Virus record (IMG/VR): IMGVR_UViG_3300042691_022254
Coordinates: 1 to 24,877 of that record
DNA length: 24,877 nt
Direction: 5' to 3' (one strand)
From: a virus
Part shown: one piece after another, positions 8,901-17,226 of the stretch
Layout: every line of letters begins with the position of its first letter
Numbering within the stretch: the stretch's first letter is position 1
Made by a program: the position numbers and the translations under genes
Notes under the pieces: model-generated
Told to the model about the DNA's origin: nothing
Seen by the model: only the letters and a program-made list of their open reading frames with translations
Database searches by the model: none

Positions 8901-11084
8901 AAATGAAGTCAGCGGGACAATGGTTAATTCAGATTGTTCTGTCGTGGTGAGTTCTCCAGAATAAATCCAAGATCCAGTAACTGGAGAAGTATTAACTACT
9001 CCCGCGGTATTTGCAGTTGATGTAGCATTAACAGATCTATAATTATATGATAAATTGTTTGCTGCTTTGACAGCTTGGAAACCAGTTTCAAATATTAATT
9101 CACTCTTTGAGCTGTCATATATTTTTGCTATTCCTGCATCTGTTATTATATCTGCATATCCTTTATATGATGCTCCATCATAGTAAATTCCTCTAACATC
9201 AGAGAAATTTTTACCGGTATTCATCTGCACATTCCACAAATATATTCTGTACACAGCACTTGAACCAGGTTCGCCTGATTCATAGGTCATCATCTTCATT
9301 CTTGCTTTACCGATCTCAGATCCTGGTGCAGCAGGCTCAGTTCCAGCTAATGAAGTATTTGATGCATATTGAAGAGCAGCGTTGCGCAACGAGATGACAT
9401 CTCCAGTATTAAACTGGAAATATCCACCAAGCTCATTTACACGAATATAATATCCATAATTTAAATCAACTGTTGTATTACTACTACTGATTGTAGTAAT
9501 TCCCTTATTTAGAGTTTCAGTGTAATTTAAATCAGTCTGTACTTTATTTCCTAGAATATAACCAGTACCTGAATCTACAACCACATTAAACGATGTATCT
9601 TCTTCTCCTTCTGCGGAAGCAGTTACAGAATTAAATCTGTCAATAATATAATTTCCTGATTCATTGTATGTGCGTTCTGCTAATTCAATACCCAATCTAC
9701 TATATTGTGTTCCGCGAATCTTTTTATATGGTTGTCCTTTATTAAATTCAATAAGTGGTAGAAACTCGGGGTCTGCTTCAGCATCAATTTTATCTAATAC
9801 AATTAACGTAGGGGTTAACTTAACTCTATCTGCACCGGGCGCAGTATAATTAAAAGAACCTAAAGCATTATCTAACAGACTTTGATCATCGTTTGAATTA
9901 ATCAAAGTTTCGATAGTATTAAATCCTACATATTTTTCATGAGGTGTAGTTGTATTAGCATATTTTTCAACGATAGCTAATTGTCTTTCAACTCTTGAAA
10001 AATATCCTTTTTGATAAATTACACCTGGTCCAACTGCAACGCCATATGAATTGCCGATAGCCGCATCATCATTTTGTATTGTAACTTTAGCTTGATAATT
10101 ATACGCTTCAATATTTGCTGACTCAATTGCTCCAGTTGGAGAAGCAACTGTTATATGTGGTGGAACATAATATCCAGAGCCTGTTGTAGATATTGCGACT
10201 TGTGTAATCTTACCAGTACCATCAGTTAATAATGTTCCTCTCGCATCTTGTCCAATTACTTGGACAACTAGCCCGTTTGCGCTAGAGTTTGCTACAGTTG
10301 CACCGAGGGTAGCACTAGTAATATCGTATCCACTACTAAGATTCCAATTGTTAGCATCAAAACCAGCGTCATCTAAATCTGTTTCAAGTGGTCTAATATT
10401 TAAAATTAATACTTCACTATTTGCTGTAGAATTAATAGCAAGAATCTCAGCTTCGGCGCCAGTTGTTTCTTGCACAATCTTAGAATTGATTACCCACGTA
10501 TTTGGAGCAAAGAATGCACCGCCGGTAGAATTTTGTACTCCTATAGCTGGATAAACTACGAGCGTGTCATTATTTGAAAATCCAGATGAGCCTTCAATTA
10601 CTCTTGCTTTTACAAGAGGAAAATTTGGATCATACGCTGTAATAATAGTGTTCTTATCATACGCGATCTTCGAATAATTAGATCCACCATTTGTATAACG
10701 AATAAAAAGAGTATTTAGATCGGGGTTTTGTGATTCAAACCCTGCCGCAGTTTCAATAACATATGCTTTTAAATCATCAGAATCTTTTAAAAATAATCCT
10801 TTAAGCGCTGAAACGTTTACAGGGGTGCCATCGACCTCATTGTCTCTAACTCTAACATATTTTAAATCATCAGCATATGTAAAATTGCATCCATCAATTA
10901 TACTGCCGCGCTTGTATATAGAATCACCAAATTTTTCAACTTGTCCTTGTAGAATAGACTGAAGTTGATTAAGTTCACGAACTTGAACCGCAACGCTGGG
11001 CTTGAACAAAACTTTATAATAGTTTTTGCTCTCAGCATAGTCGTCGAAATATGGTGAAACTGAAAGGTCAGTCTGAATAGGCAT
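5964..11084 (-). CDS. Giant DUF4815-type virion structural protein, 1706 aa
   Basis: The N-terminus (LSVSPYFDDYAESKNYYKVL, FKPSVAVQVRELNQLQSILQ, residues 7-46) matches the opening I know from the DUF4815 family of marine-phage tail proteins; the name is from memory. The visible order is: start domain 1-110; a copy of the YQ/SGA module near 165-215 (ending QETTGAEAEI); a GSGY unit at 296-315; further GTGY at 506; a GD-type beta module at 735-805; a coiled coil at 1160-1186 (MTDIASIERRLRNIENRVDL), a conserved feature of this family; a Pro/Gly-rich low-complexity linker at 1281-1308; and a separate C-terminal region of ~400 residues ending in SGNRPIITGSKN. GGAG about 9 bases upstream supports the ATG. 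It lies between gp8 and the 778-aa gene, where T4 has its peripheral baseplate genes, so a peripheral baseplate or fiber-bearing role is likely. No catalytic motif was seen. Confidence 0.8.
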   Translation of the reverse strand: MPIQTDLSVSPYFDDYAESKNYYKVLFKPSVAVQVRELNQLQSILQGQVEKFGDSIYKRGSIIDGCNFTYADDLKYVRVRDNEVDGTPVNVSALKGLFLKDSDDLKAYVIETAAGFESQNPDLNTLFIRYTNGGSNYSKIAYDKNTIITAYDPNFPLVKARVIEGSSGFSNNDTLVVYPAIGVQNSTGGAFFAPNTWVINSKIVQETTGAEAEILAINSTANSEVLILNIRPLETDLDDAGFDANNWNLSSGYDITSATLGATVANSSANGLVVQVIGQDARGTLLTDGTGKITQVAISTTGSGYYVPPHITVASPTGAIESANIEAYNYQAKVTIQNDDAAIGNSYGVAVGPGVIYQKGYFSRVERQLAIVEKYANTTTPHEKYVGFNTIETLINSNDDQSLLDNALGSFNYTAPGADRVKLTPTLIVLDKIDAEADPEFLPLIEFNKGQPYKKIRGTQYSRLGIELAERTYNESGNYIIDRFNSVTASAEGEEDTSFNVVVDSGTGYILGNKVQTDLNYTETLNKGITTISSSNTTVDLNYGYYIRVNELGGYFQFNTGDVISLRNAALQYASNTSLAGTEPAAPGSEIGKARMKMMTYESGEPGSSAVYRIYLWNVQMNTGKNFSDVRGIYYDGASYKGYADIITDAGIAKIYDSSKSELIFETGFQAVKAANNLSYNYRSVNATSTANTAGVVNTSPVTGSWIYSGELTTTEQSELTIVPLTSFETANLGTASVGAGSTSNTRVVLANATFGAALSIGDYIKVYGTSDKIRKVTGITNATHITVDSGLGLTNASANVSFILPKYTPIQLASRPNRTANVNGSYLRIYTNPPANFVAGGDVAVSYNAKRTSIAPTSKNTFRNSLVKLNIGTHPSGVNGPWYLGVPDIFRLRSVYTSTSSTVNTNSTDITNEFFIDHNQTENSYDGGYLFKRPESTYTIGASDYLLVKFDAFDKTGGIYTKSSYKVVDSANLATISATATDINTLEIPEMYTSTGVYHDLIDVIDFRISANTTANIVTSATDVNITTNPTVPAYADRYNDADEKYFPVPQGDISFNVESYQGRTDRIILNANSDFIVLAGDQFKTSFPSEPTDALTINILNIPPYPSLPRFKSGELIEILNKSIANIKYTNRRDTLYSITENTNEGNIIYQQPRAYKMTDIASIERRLRNIENRVDLKEIEDEVNGLAIPSSVDGQTNRFKFGFFVDNFTTTDFTDLSDPEYSAMNFDYRLTGLKDQNNITFKPYTANTTFANSVIGDMITLPFEEYSIVRQLSATTTPLPPPPPDDGGDGDTGGGANTGGGGGGGTSNVVTAQQTSLFEYVSGPETAEFKAYNKIKNSSIEFPGPRYDFTFSANTGPASLLGASMYSQGGTRFVIYQGTTPGFAISDATVVRDTQSAVELSKAERSQLAAKSGGPGVFNNNVSNILTDTLRFRAGPLGPKQSIKKGIGKVSWTHDPTKGIYYSVIPYKIDKESFYGYILQYPVDAQVGSFIDTGVQADALLQKPYVQSRNPKYLTFSLKVHELLTNKGYVSIKATQYKQVESVAVYVDKSKDKIKLKKSDVIKYSFSSVGPNKITIEARGLRPLTRYDAYIDNVLSNSRIEAKSGPLGGTFGTDVVNTGSSIVTDTFGYVKFDVYPNTKLPTGVLQTTFGELSNILKNTSKIKYLVLTLPTVGPGSYLGQKGKARLKIDLLSGNRPIITGSKN

Positions 11085-11087
11085 TAC

Positions 11088-13121
11088 TTAATACTCCACT
11101 ATTATCTTAAACGTTTCTGATTGATTTGATGCTCTTGTGATAGCATCAATATTTTCTATATACAATACTTTTCCTGATCCTGGAACTAAATCGCCTGGCC
11201 ATTGAGCTGTAATAGTAGCTTCTGCTCCTGACGTATTTCCAATTACCGTATTTCCATTATTAAATATTCCAAACTTATCAGTTACAAATATGATCGTATC
11301 ATTACTTGAATGGAAAGATGCAGTTGGATCAGTTTCAACATTTTGGACTTGATAAACTACTTCATCTTCATCAAAGGTGCCCGTAATAGAAGAATACTCC
11401 ATTCTATGAAGCTGAGTGAACGTATCAAATCCCTTAGTAAGGTTATTTATTTTGATTCCATCGGAGTTCGTATTAACATATGCAGTAGCTTTAGATGTTA
11501 ATCCAATTAGTTTATGTCCTTTTTGAATTACACCATCAACATTTGTTAAATCTAGAACACCAGCTGATATGCTACTTATATTTCCTACTGCAATAGGTTT
11601 AACTTTAGCCATTGTGGCTGAAGCATTAGTAAATCCACCATTAGAAGAAATTACAAGCTGAGTTGAATTTGCAATTGAAACTACATTTGTGATAAAATGC
11701 GTAGTTCCAGTTTTAATTACAACTTGTTCTCCAGCTGCCAGCGCAGTGTCAAACTCTGTAGAAGTTCCAGTGATTACATTAGATGATGCACTTATACTTA
11801 CAGTACCAGTAATTGTTACAGGCTTATATTGTATGAATCCTTCATTATCAATAAATGTGCCGTCAGTGCCAACTCCACCATCATCTTTATATACTTTAAT
11901 GTTTACGTTTGAAAATAATGGATTTTCTAGAACTCCAAATGTTCTAAAATCATTATTTACTGATAAAGTTCCACTTTCTGTGTTAGAGATCTTTAAAGAA
12001 ATTCCTATTGCAGATGCTCCAAGTTCACGTGCTGCATCTGAACCATGGCCGCCATAAGGAGATAATCTAACAGCAAGAGATGCAGTGTTAGTAACTCCAA
12101 CGTTTGCAGAAGCAAGAGCTGCTGCAGTGGCTTTGAAATATCCTGCACCACGATTTAAAATCTCAACGTTCCAAATACTATTTGCGGCGGAAGCATTTAC
12201 TAATGCACGTGCTACGCAATTAATATACTGTGTTCCATTTCCATCAATTCTTACTCCAGGAGTTACCTCATAACGAGAAGTAATATCAGGAGGAGTAGTG
12301 AATTGAGTATTAACTGTAATTTGTTTTGATGTGCTTACTGAAGTATAATCTGTGATTGTACGATACTGGCCTTTTCCTGTGCCTTCAACTATATTGATAA
12401 TACAATCTACATAAAATCCATTTGTTCCAGAAGCATCTTTACCGATATTAAAGACTGTTGGATCACCACCGATGTTTAAATCATCAGCATTAAATCTTCC
12501 ATAATAATAGTTATCGTAACGTGCACCACCAGAATCTACGTGAATCATATCAATAGCACCAGATACCGCATTACCTGTTACGTTTGCGTTTGGTATAATT
12601 GGTATGTAATCGTTTGTGGCAAACTTATCAAACGTAGCACGATCAATAGAATACATGTACTTCCAAACATATCCATCACTTGTAGAATAATAGACATCAT
12701 CTGCTGAAGTATCATTAAATCTTGGCTGATCAGTTGATGGAGCACTATTATTATGGTAGATACACTTGAAAACATGATGATATGTAGTTTCATCGATGTT
12801 TACGTAGAAATTCGAATTGGCAAAGACATCAACTTCGCCATTATATTCTTCATATATTGTACCAGAAACCCAATCATTACGCTTTAACATTAGCTTAATA
12901 TCAGATTCAGCTAGTCTTTTTCCACCAACCATATTCGAATATGCAGAAGTAAACAGTACGTCATCTGCATTTGTTGGAGTTGGTACAGTTGCGTCTTGAC
13001 CAGGATATGGAGTGTGCTTACCAAAGAAAACATAATAAGCCGTGTTAGATGGCTCAGTTACGGCCTCTATTAACTGGTCGGCATTAAAAGATTTAAAATT
13101 TTTGGTGATTAACTTAGTCAT
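11088..13121 (-). CDS. 8: gp8-like baseplate wedge protein, enlarged (677 aa)
   Basis: T4 gp8 (334 aa) is a dimeric wedge protein bound to gp7, gp10 and gp6. Similarity is visible from the start: YYVFFGKHTPYP (28-40), FTSAYSNMVGGKRL and MLKRNDW (57-84), VFKCIYHN (117-124), DGYVWKYMYSI (149-159) and NDYIPI (170-175), then LSPYGGHGSDAARELGA (353-369), a signature of gp8 proteins. Beyond about residue 400 the protein is extra to T4 gp8. It contains an SNxITGTSTEFDTAL..GE beta module (445-505), a GHKLIGLTSKATA unit (535-548) and a copy of the YQ/SGA module (583-638: FDEDEVVYQ to GNTSGAEATI). The start overlaps the end of the gp7-like gene by 8 bases (ATGACTAA), and the next gene begins 3 bases after its stop. 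gp8 identity is strong; the accessory half has no assigned function. Confidence 0.88.
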   Translation of the reverse strand: MTKLITKNFKSFNADQLIEAVTEPSNTAYYVFFGKHTPYPGQDATVPTPTNADDVLFTSAYSNMVGGKRLAESDIKLMLKRNDWVSGTIYEEYNGEVDVFANSNFYVNIDETTYHHVFKCIYHNNSAPSTDQPRFNDTSADDVYYSTSDGYVWKYMYSIDRATFDKFATNDYIPIIPNANVTGNAVSGAIDMIHVDSGGARYDNYYYGRFNADDLNIGGDPTVFNIGKDASGTNGFYVDCIINIVEGTGKGQYRTITDYTSVSTSKQITVNTQFTTPPDITSRYEVTPGVRIDGNGTQYINCVARALVNASAANSIWNVEILNRGAGYFKATAAALASANVGVTNTASLAVRLSPYGGHGSDAARELGASAIGISLKISNTESGTLSVNNDFRTFGVLENPLFSNVNIKVYKDDGGVGTDGTFIDNEGFIQYKPVTITGTVSISASSNVITGTSTEFDTALAAGEQVVIKTGTTHFITNVVSIANSTQLVISSNGGFTNASATMAKVKPIAVGNISSISAGVLDLTNVDGVIQKGHKLIGLTSKATAYVNTNSDGIKINNLTKGFDTFTQLHRMEYSSITGTFDEDEVVYQVQNVETDPTASFHSSNDTIIFVTDKFGIFNNGNTVIGNTSGAEATITAQWPGDLVPGSGKVLYIENIDAITRASNQSETFKIIVEY

Positions 13122-16100
13122 TATAGCGATCTACATATAATACGTTTGCGGTTGCGCTGCTATTTGCTCCAACGATTTCAAAATTCGTTGTAAACTGGCC
13201 AGTAATATTTGCTACTAATATTGTATTTATTGTACATGCCACGTTCGATGATGGAGTAATATACAACGATTTGCTTATAGATGTGATATTTCCAGCTACG
13301 CTGTTTCCATAAACATGAGTGTTTGCTTCAAAAACACCTTGCATATCAACAATTGTGATCGATGATGTATTTGAGTCAATAACATATCCAACTGCAGTGT
13401 TAACAGTTTCTATTCTTGATATTCTAGCTGTAGCTCCAGAATTTGCACCAAATAATGTGCCGCCTCTATTAAATCCAGCAAATCTATCTTTCAATATAAT
13501 CAGAGATGAATTTGCAGATTCAACAGTGCCAATTCCACGCTTTTGGAAAACTTGACCAACTGATACGGTTTGTTCTTGAGTATAGACTTCTTCATTTGCA
13601 AGATATGGACCATTTTTTAAGTTTTCAATATAAACTTTTGTTTTTGGATGATAGACATAGTCTCCATTTATTGCAGTCGTTCCTGACGTTACATTTACGT
13701 CAGCTGTACAAAGACTGGTTGTTCCAAATAATGTATCACCATTTGCTAATGTGCCAGACACTGGAATAATTTCAGCATCAAATATATTTGCGTATCTTAC
13801 TGTTCCAGTAAATCCACCGGCTGTAGTTACAGTTTCACCAAATAGGAATGATCCTGTTGTTGGTTCAGGAGTAGTGATATTAATGATGCTTACTTCTAGA
13901 TAATAGTCAACACTTAGAACTGTGTTTGTAGTGCCTTGAACGTTTGCTGTATTTAAGAAAGTTCCAGCAACATTGCTCAAATATAAAGTTAATGTGTTCG
14001 CTGTTGTATTTGAAACTTTACCTTTGATTATACCAGATGCTGTATTTACAGAAGAGTTTGGTTGATATAATATTGTGTCTATCTGGTATCTAGTGTTCGC
14101 AGAACTTGATAATGTGATCTCAGTTTCTTCTCTTCCATAGAATTTTCCTGTCGCAACATTTGCTGAGCCATTGCTTTGATAGATGAGCTCATTATTTGCA
14201 AAGTTTTCTCCACTTGATAAGTTAGAAACCTGTAATTTTGCAAGTCTATTTCCATCATGAGCTGGAAGCGCATCTGAATTATCTAAGCTGTATAGTTCTA
14301 CGGTACCAAATACTTTAGTTCCTGCTAGATGCAGAACTTGTTTAAAAATGTCTGCATATTTTGTAAATGGCAGTTTTGAAACTATTTCATATGAATACTC
14401 TTGATAATAATCTCCATCAAATAGTTTCTTATCAAAACTCAAGAATCCATCTGTTGATGCATAATAGCCTTCACCAATACCTTGACGTCCTAATGAAACT
14501 CGGGCAGTACCTATAGTTCCACCGGTTTTTTGATAAGTAACAACTTGATTTGCAACATATCCAAAACCAGAATCAAGTCTTTGTAGAGAATTTACAACAC
14601 CATTGGCTGTAATAACATCTGCTTGAACTAGCGCGTTCAATCCAGATGGCAATGAATCTGCTATTTCAGATATAGCGATGATAGTTCCATTTGCATTTGA
14701 ACTTGTACCAATAATTCTAGATGTAGTATTACTTGAAACAAATTGCGTATTAAATGTAATAGGCTTAACAACTAAAGTTGTATTTGATACTTCCTCAATA
14801 ATACCTTTTGCTACATTTGTAATTGAAACCGTTGATGTGTTAGATACTGATCCATTTGCAGCAGAAGTATAACCTACGATATTATTTGCGGTGTTGAATC
14901 CAGTATTTACAAACGTACCTTGAACACTTCTAAGAGTAATTGTTCCAGTGTTTGCTATAATATTAATAGAGCTAATATATCCATTTGCTACTTCTCCAGA
15001 TGAGTTAGCTTGTCTTACTTGCTCATTCACTACAAAGGTGTTATTTACATTCGTTAATCCAATTACCGCAGTATTTGGAACTATAATCGATTGTGTAATG
15101 ATCTCATCTTTAACAAAATCTGCTAAAGTATCTTGATCGTAAGTTATTAATAGATTTTTTCTATTAAATGGAGCAATATAAGGATCATAGATAAGAACAA
15201 ATGGATCTATATTATAATCTGCACCAGGATTAACGCCACCAATAGATGATACTGTTCCAATATTTCCAGTAAAATATGTAAGTTGTTGTAACAACGTTCC
15301 ATTAGTTACATTTCCAGAAGGAAGCTTAGGGAAACCATAATATGTAGCATTGATGTTTAAAGTATTATACGCAATTCCAGAGTTATTTAGACCAGAAATT
15401 CTATCTGTACCAACAACAATCTGTTCTTCATTATCTAACCCAGTTATAGAAAATGTTGCACCTGTTCCAGAGCTTACACTGATTATATTTGCGTATGTAT
15501 TAGATGAACCGCCTGAAACATAGTGCAGACCGACATTAGTAAATGAGTTATTAATGCCATAAACACCAAGCGTCATTCCAAAATGTGCAACGTTTCCTGT
15601 TCCATTTCCAGTTGTAACTGAAGTTCCTAATTGAAATACACCTTTTGTCTGTGATACAGTCACATAAGCATTTGATCCATCAAGTTCAACACTTGATACA
15701 ACCCCATTTGCAGTTGATCCTTGAGATATAATTTCAGTTGCAGAAATAGTAGGAACATAATTTGTCACATATAACGTGACAGTGTTTGGGATGCCCATTA
15801 CATTCGCTGTTGCATATACATTTGCATACGAGCTAAGTGTAAATCTTAATGTATTCGGAGCACTTGTATTTCCAATATAAACTGTTTCAGAATAATTAGC
15901 ATTAGAAGAATTATAGATATTGCCGTTAGATATAGCAACCTTTAATACCCCAATATAAGGAGTAGAGTTTGTAAAGTTTTGAACAACAATACCTTGCCCT
16001 GCTATTACGTTATTTGTGTAGTAATTAGTATAAATGCTTCCAACTGCAATTGAGTCAGTTGGATCAGTGAAGTTTCCAATAACTGCATTTGCACCCGAAG

Positions 16101-17220
16101 TATTACCTTTTAATGTTAATGCAGATGTGATAACACTTGTGTTTGCGTATTTTAATAAAATTATAGACGAATTACTACTAATAACAGTAGCAAAAGATGT
16201 ATTTGTCCCAGCATTTTCTTGATATACTACTTCGCCATTGGTAAATGCACCAGTGTTTGAAATAAGAGGAACAGCTAATACTGGCTGGTATGTAACATTA
16301 GCAATAGGTTGACTTACTTTTTCAAATATATTATATGGAGTTGATAATGATGCGTTCGATGTTGTAACATTTCCAAGAGTTAAAACTTTCTCAGAAATAA
16401 TCACATTTGCCGCAGTGCTGTATCCAAATCCACCTTCTAATAGTTGAAACTCAACAACACCTGAAGAGTTTGAGATACTTGTGACACGAGCTTTTCCGTA
16501 TTCTCCATTTGTAGTACTGATAATATCAACAATGTCACCAACTTTATATTCAGTAGCTTTTGTGACGACAGTCAAGCCTGTCATCGATCCAATCATGATT
16601 GGCGCATCATCAAACTTTTCATCGATTAAGAGAACTTCATTTGTAACAAAGTTTCCATCTATAGCTGACACATAGAATATGTCAATGTATTGACCTTTAA
16701 TTCTTCTTCTAACAAGCTTTTCTACAAATGCTATAGCGCCTGATGAAGCTCCAGTGATCTCTTTACCTACATACTCAATATTTCTTGCTTGACGCGTTAC
16801 TTCTAGATAAATTGGCTTTATGTATTTTCCGTCTGAAGCTCTAAATACATCTTGTCCAGGAATATAGACTCTTGCTTCTACTCCATATACTAATTTAAAA
16901 AATAAATCAATTGCTCTTGGAGTACCTTTGCTTCTATAAAGATCTTGTGCCTTTTTTACAAGAAGCTTCTTATTTGTGGCAGTAGTAAACTGAATATTGC
17001 TAAGATATTTTTCTTTAAAATTAACAATGAAGTCTTCTACAGTTTCGTCGATATCTCTATAGTTTAAAAGACGACGACCATGATATAGCGCGTTATTTTC
17101 TTCTTCTAGCCATTCATAATACGCTTTTACAAATGAAATAAATTTAGTTCCTTCTTCCTTGTAGAAAGAAGGAAACTGCGATTCGACTAGCGAGGATATT
17201 TTCTTTTCAAAATCTTTCAT
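13114..17220 (-). CDS. 7: gp7-like baseplate wedge protein, very large (1368 aa)
   Basis: The N-terminal ~140 residues (FPSFYKEEGTKFISFVKAYY; LYRSKGTPRAIDLFFKLVYG) match the tail-protein-I/gp7 core that, with two gp6 chains, forms the wedge trimer of contractile tails. Length is 1368 aa against about 1030 for T4 gp7. A second conserved block lies at 925-972 (DKKLFDGDYYQEYSYEI, then LHLAGTKVFG), a motif frequent in tail proteins of marine myoviruses. Between and after these blocks the chain is a string of small beta modules with ends such as TLKGNTSGANAVIG, IVGYTSAANG, TLFGANSGATARI and EIVGANSSATANV, about ten in all, plus GFGY units at 264 and 885. Gene order gp25-gp6-gp7-gp8 fits T4-like phages. 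It starts 6 bases after gp6, with no clear ribosome site (ATAAAAATAA before ATG), so translation probably depends on coupling. The gp7 call rests on the N-terminal type and synteny. Confidence 0.8.
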   Translation of the reverse strand: MKDFEKKISSLVESQFPSFYKEEGTKFISFVKAYYEWLEEENNALYHGRRLLNYRDIDETVEDFIVNFKEKYLSNIQFTTATNKKLLVKKAQDLYRSKGTPRAIDLFFKLVYGVEARVYIPGQDVFRASDGKYIKPIYLEVTRQARNIEYVGKEITGASSGAIAFVEKLVRRRIKGQYIDIFYVSAIDGNFVTNEVLLIDEKFDDAPIMIGSMTGLTVVTKATEYKVGDIVDIISTTNGEYGKARVTSISNSSGVVEFQLLEGGFGYSTAANVIISEKVLTLGNVTTSNASLSTPYNIFEKVSQPIANVTYQPVLAVPLISNTGAFTNGEVVYQENAGTNTSFATVISSNSSIILLKYANTSVITSALTLKGNTSGANAVIGNFTDPTDSIAVGSIYTNYYTNNVIAGQGIVVQNFTNSTPYIGVLKVAISNGNIYNSSNANYSETVYIGNTSAPNTLRFTLSSYANVYATANVMGIPNTVTLYVTNYVPTISATEIISQGSTANGVVSSVELDGSNAYVTVSQTKGVFQLGTSVTTGNGTGNVAHFGMTLGVYGINNSFTNVGLHYVSGGSSNTYANIISVSSGTGATFSITGLDNEEQIVVGTDRISGLNNSGIAYNTLNINATYYGFPKLPSGNVTNGTLLQQLTYFTGNIGTVSSIGGVNPGADYNIDPFVLIYDPYIAPFNRKNLLITYDQDTLADFVKDEIITQSIIVPNTAVIGLTNVNNTFVVNEQVRQANSSGEVANGYISSINIIANTGTITLRSVQGTFVNTGFNTANNIVGYTSAANGSVSNTSTVSITNVAKGIIEEVSNTTLVVKPITFNTQFVSSNTTSRIIGTSSNANGTIIAISEIADSLPSGLNALVQADVITANGVVNSLQRLDSGFGYVANQVVTYQKTGGTIGTARVSLGRQGIGEGYYASTDGFLSFDKKLFDGDYYQEYSYEIVSKLPFTKYADIFKQVLHLAGTKVFGTVELYSLDNSDALPAHDGNRLAKLQVSNLSSGENFANNELIYQSNGSANVATGKFYGREETEITLSSSANTRYQIDTILYQPNSSVNTASGIIKGKVSNTTANTLTLYLSNVAGTFLNTANVQGTTNTVLSVDYYLEVSIINITTPEPTTGSFLFGETVTTAGGFTGTVRYANIFDAEIIPVSGTLANGDTLFGTTSLCTADVNVTSGTTAINGDYVYHPKTKVYIENLKNGPYLANEEVYTQEQTVSVGQVFQKRGIGTVESANSSLIILKDRFAGFNRGGTLFGANSGATARISRIETVNTAVGYVIDSNTSSITIVDMQGVFEANTHVYGNSVAGNITSISKSLYITPSSNVACTINTILVANITGQFTTNFEIVGANSSATANVLYVDRYND
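13129..16248 (-). repeat. Series of YQ/SGA beta modules within the gp7-like gene
   Basis: Diverged modules of about 55-70 codons follow the pattern F..gE.vYQ ... I.L ... G.F ... (I/V).G.tSGA.A. The clearer copies encode residues ~325-382 (16075-16248), 729-795 (14836-15036), 1005-1065 (14026-14208), 1206-1268 (13417-13605) and 1297-1364 (13129-13332). They are similar in protein but not obviously in bases. Confidence 0.65.
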
Positions 17221-17226
17221 TTATTT

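Noticed and set aside
12578-12793. - strand open frame of 71 codons in another frame within gp8
   Set aside because: It overlaps the conserved gp8 core in an alternative frame, with no ribosome site or neighbour context.
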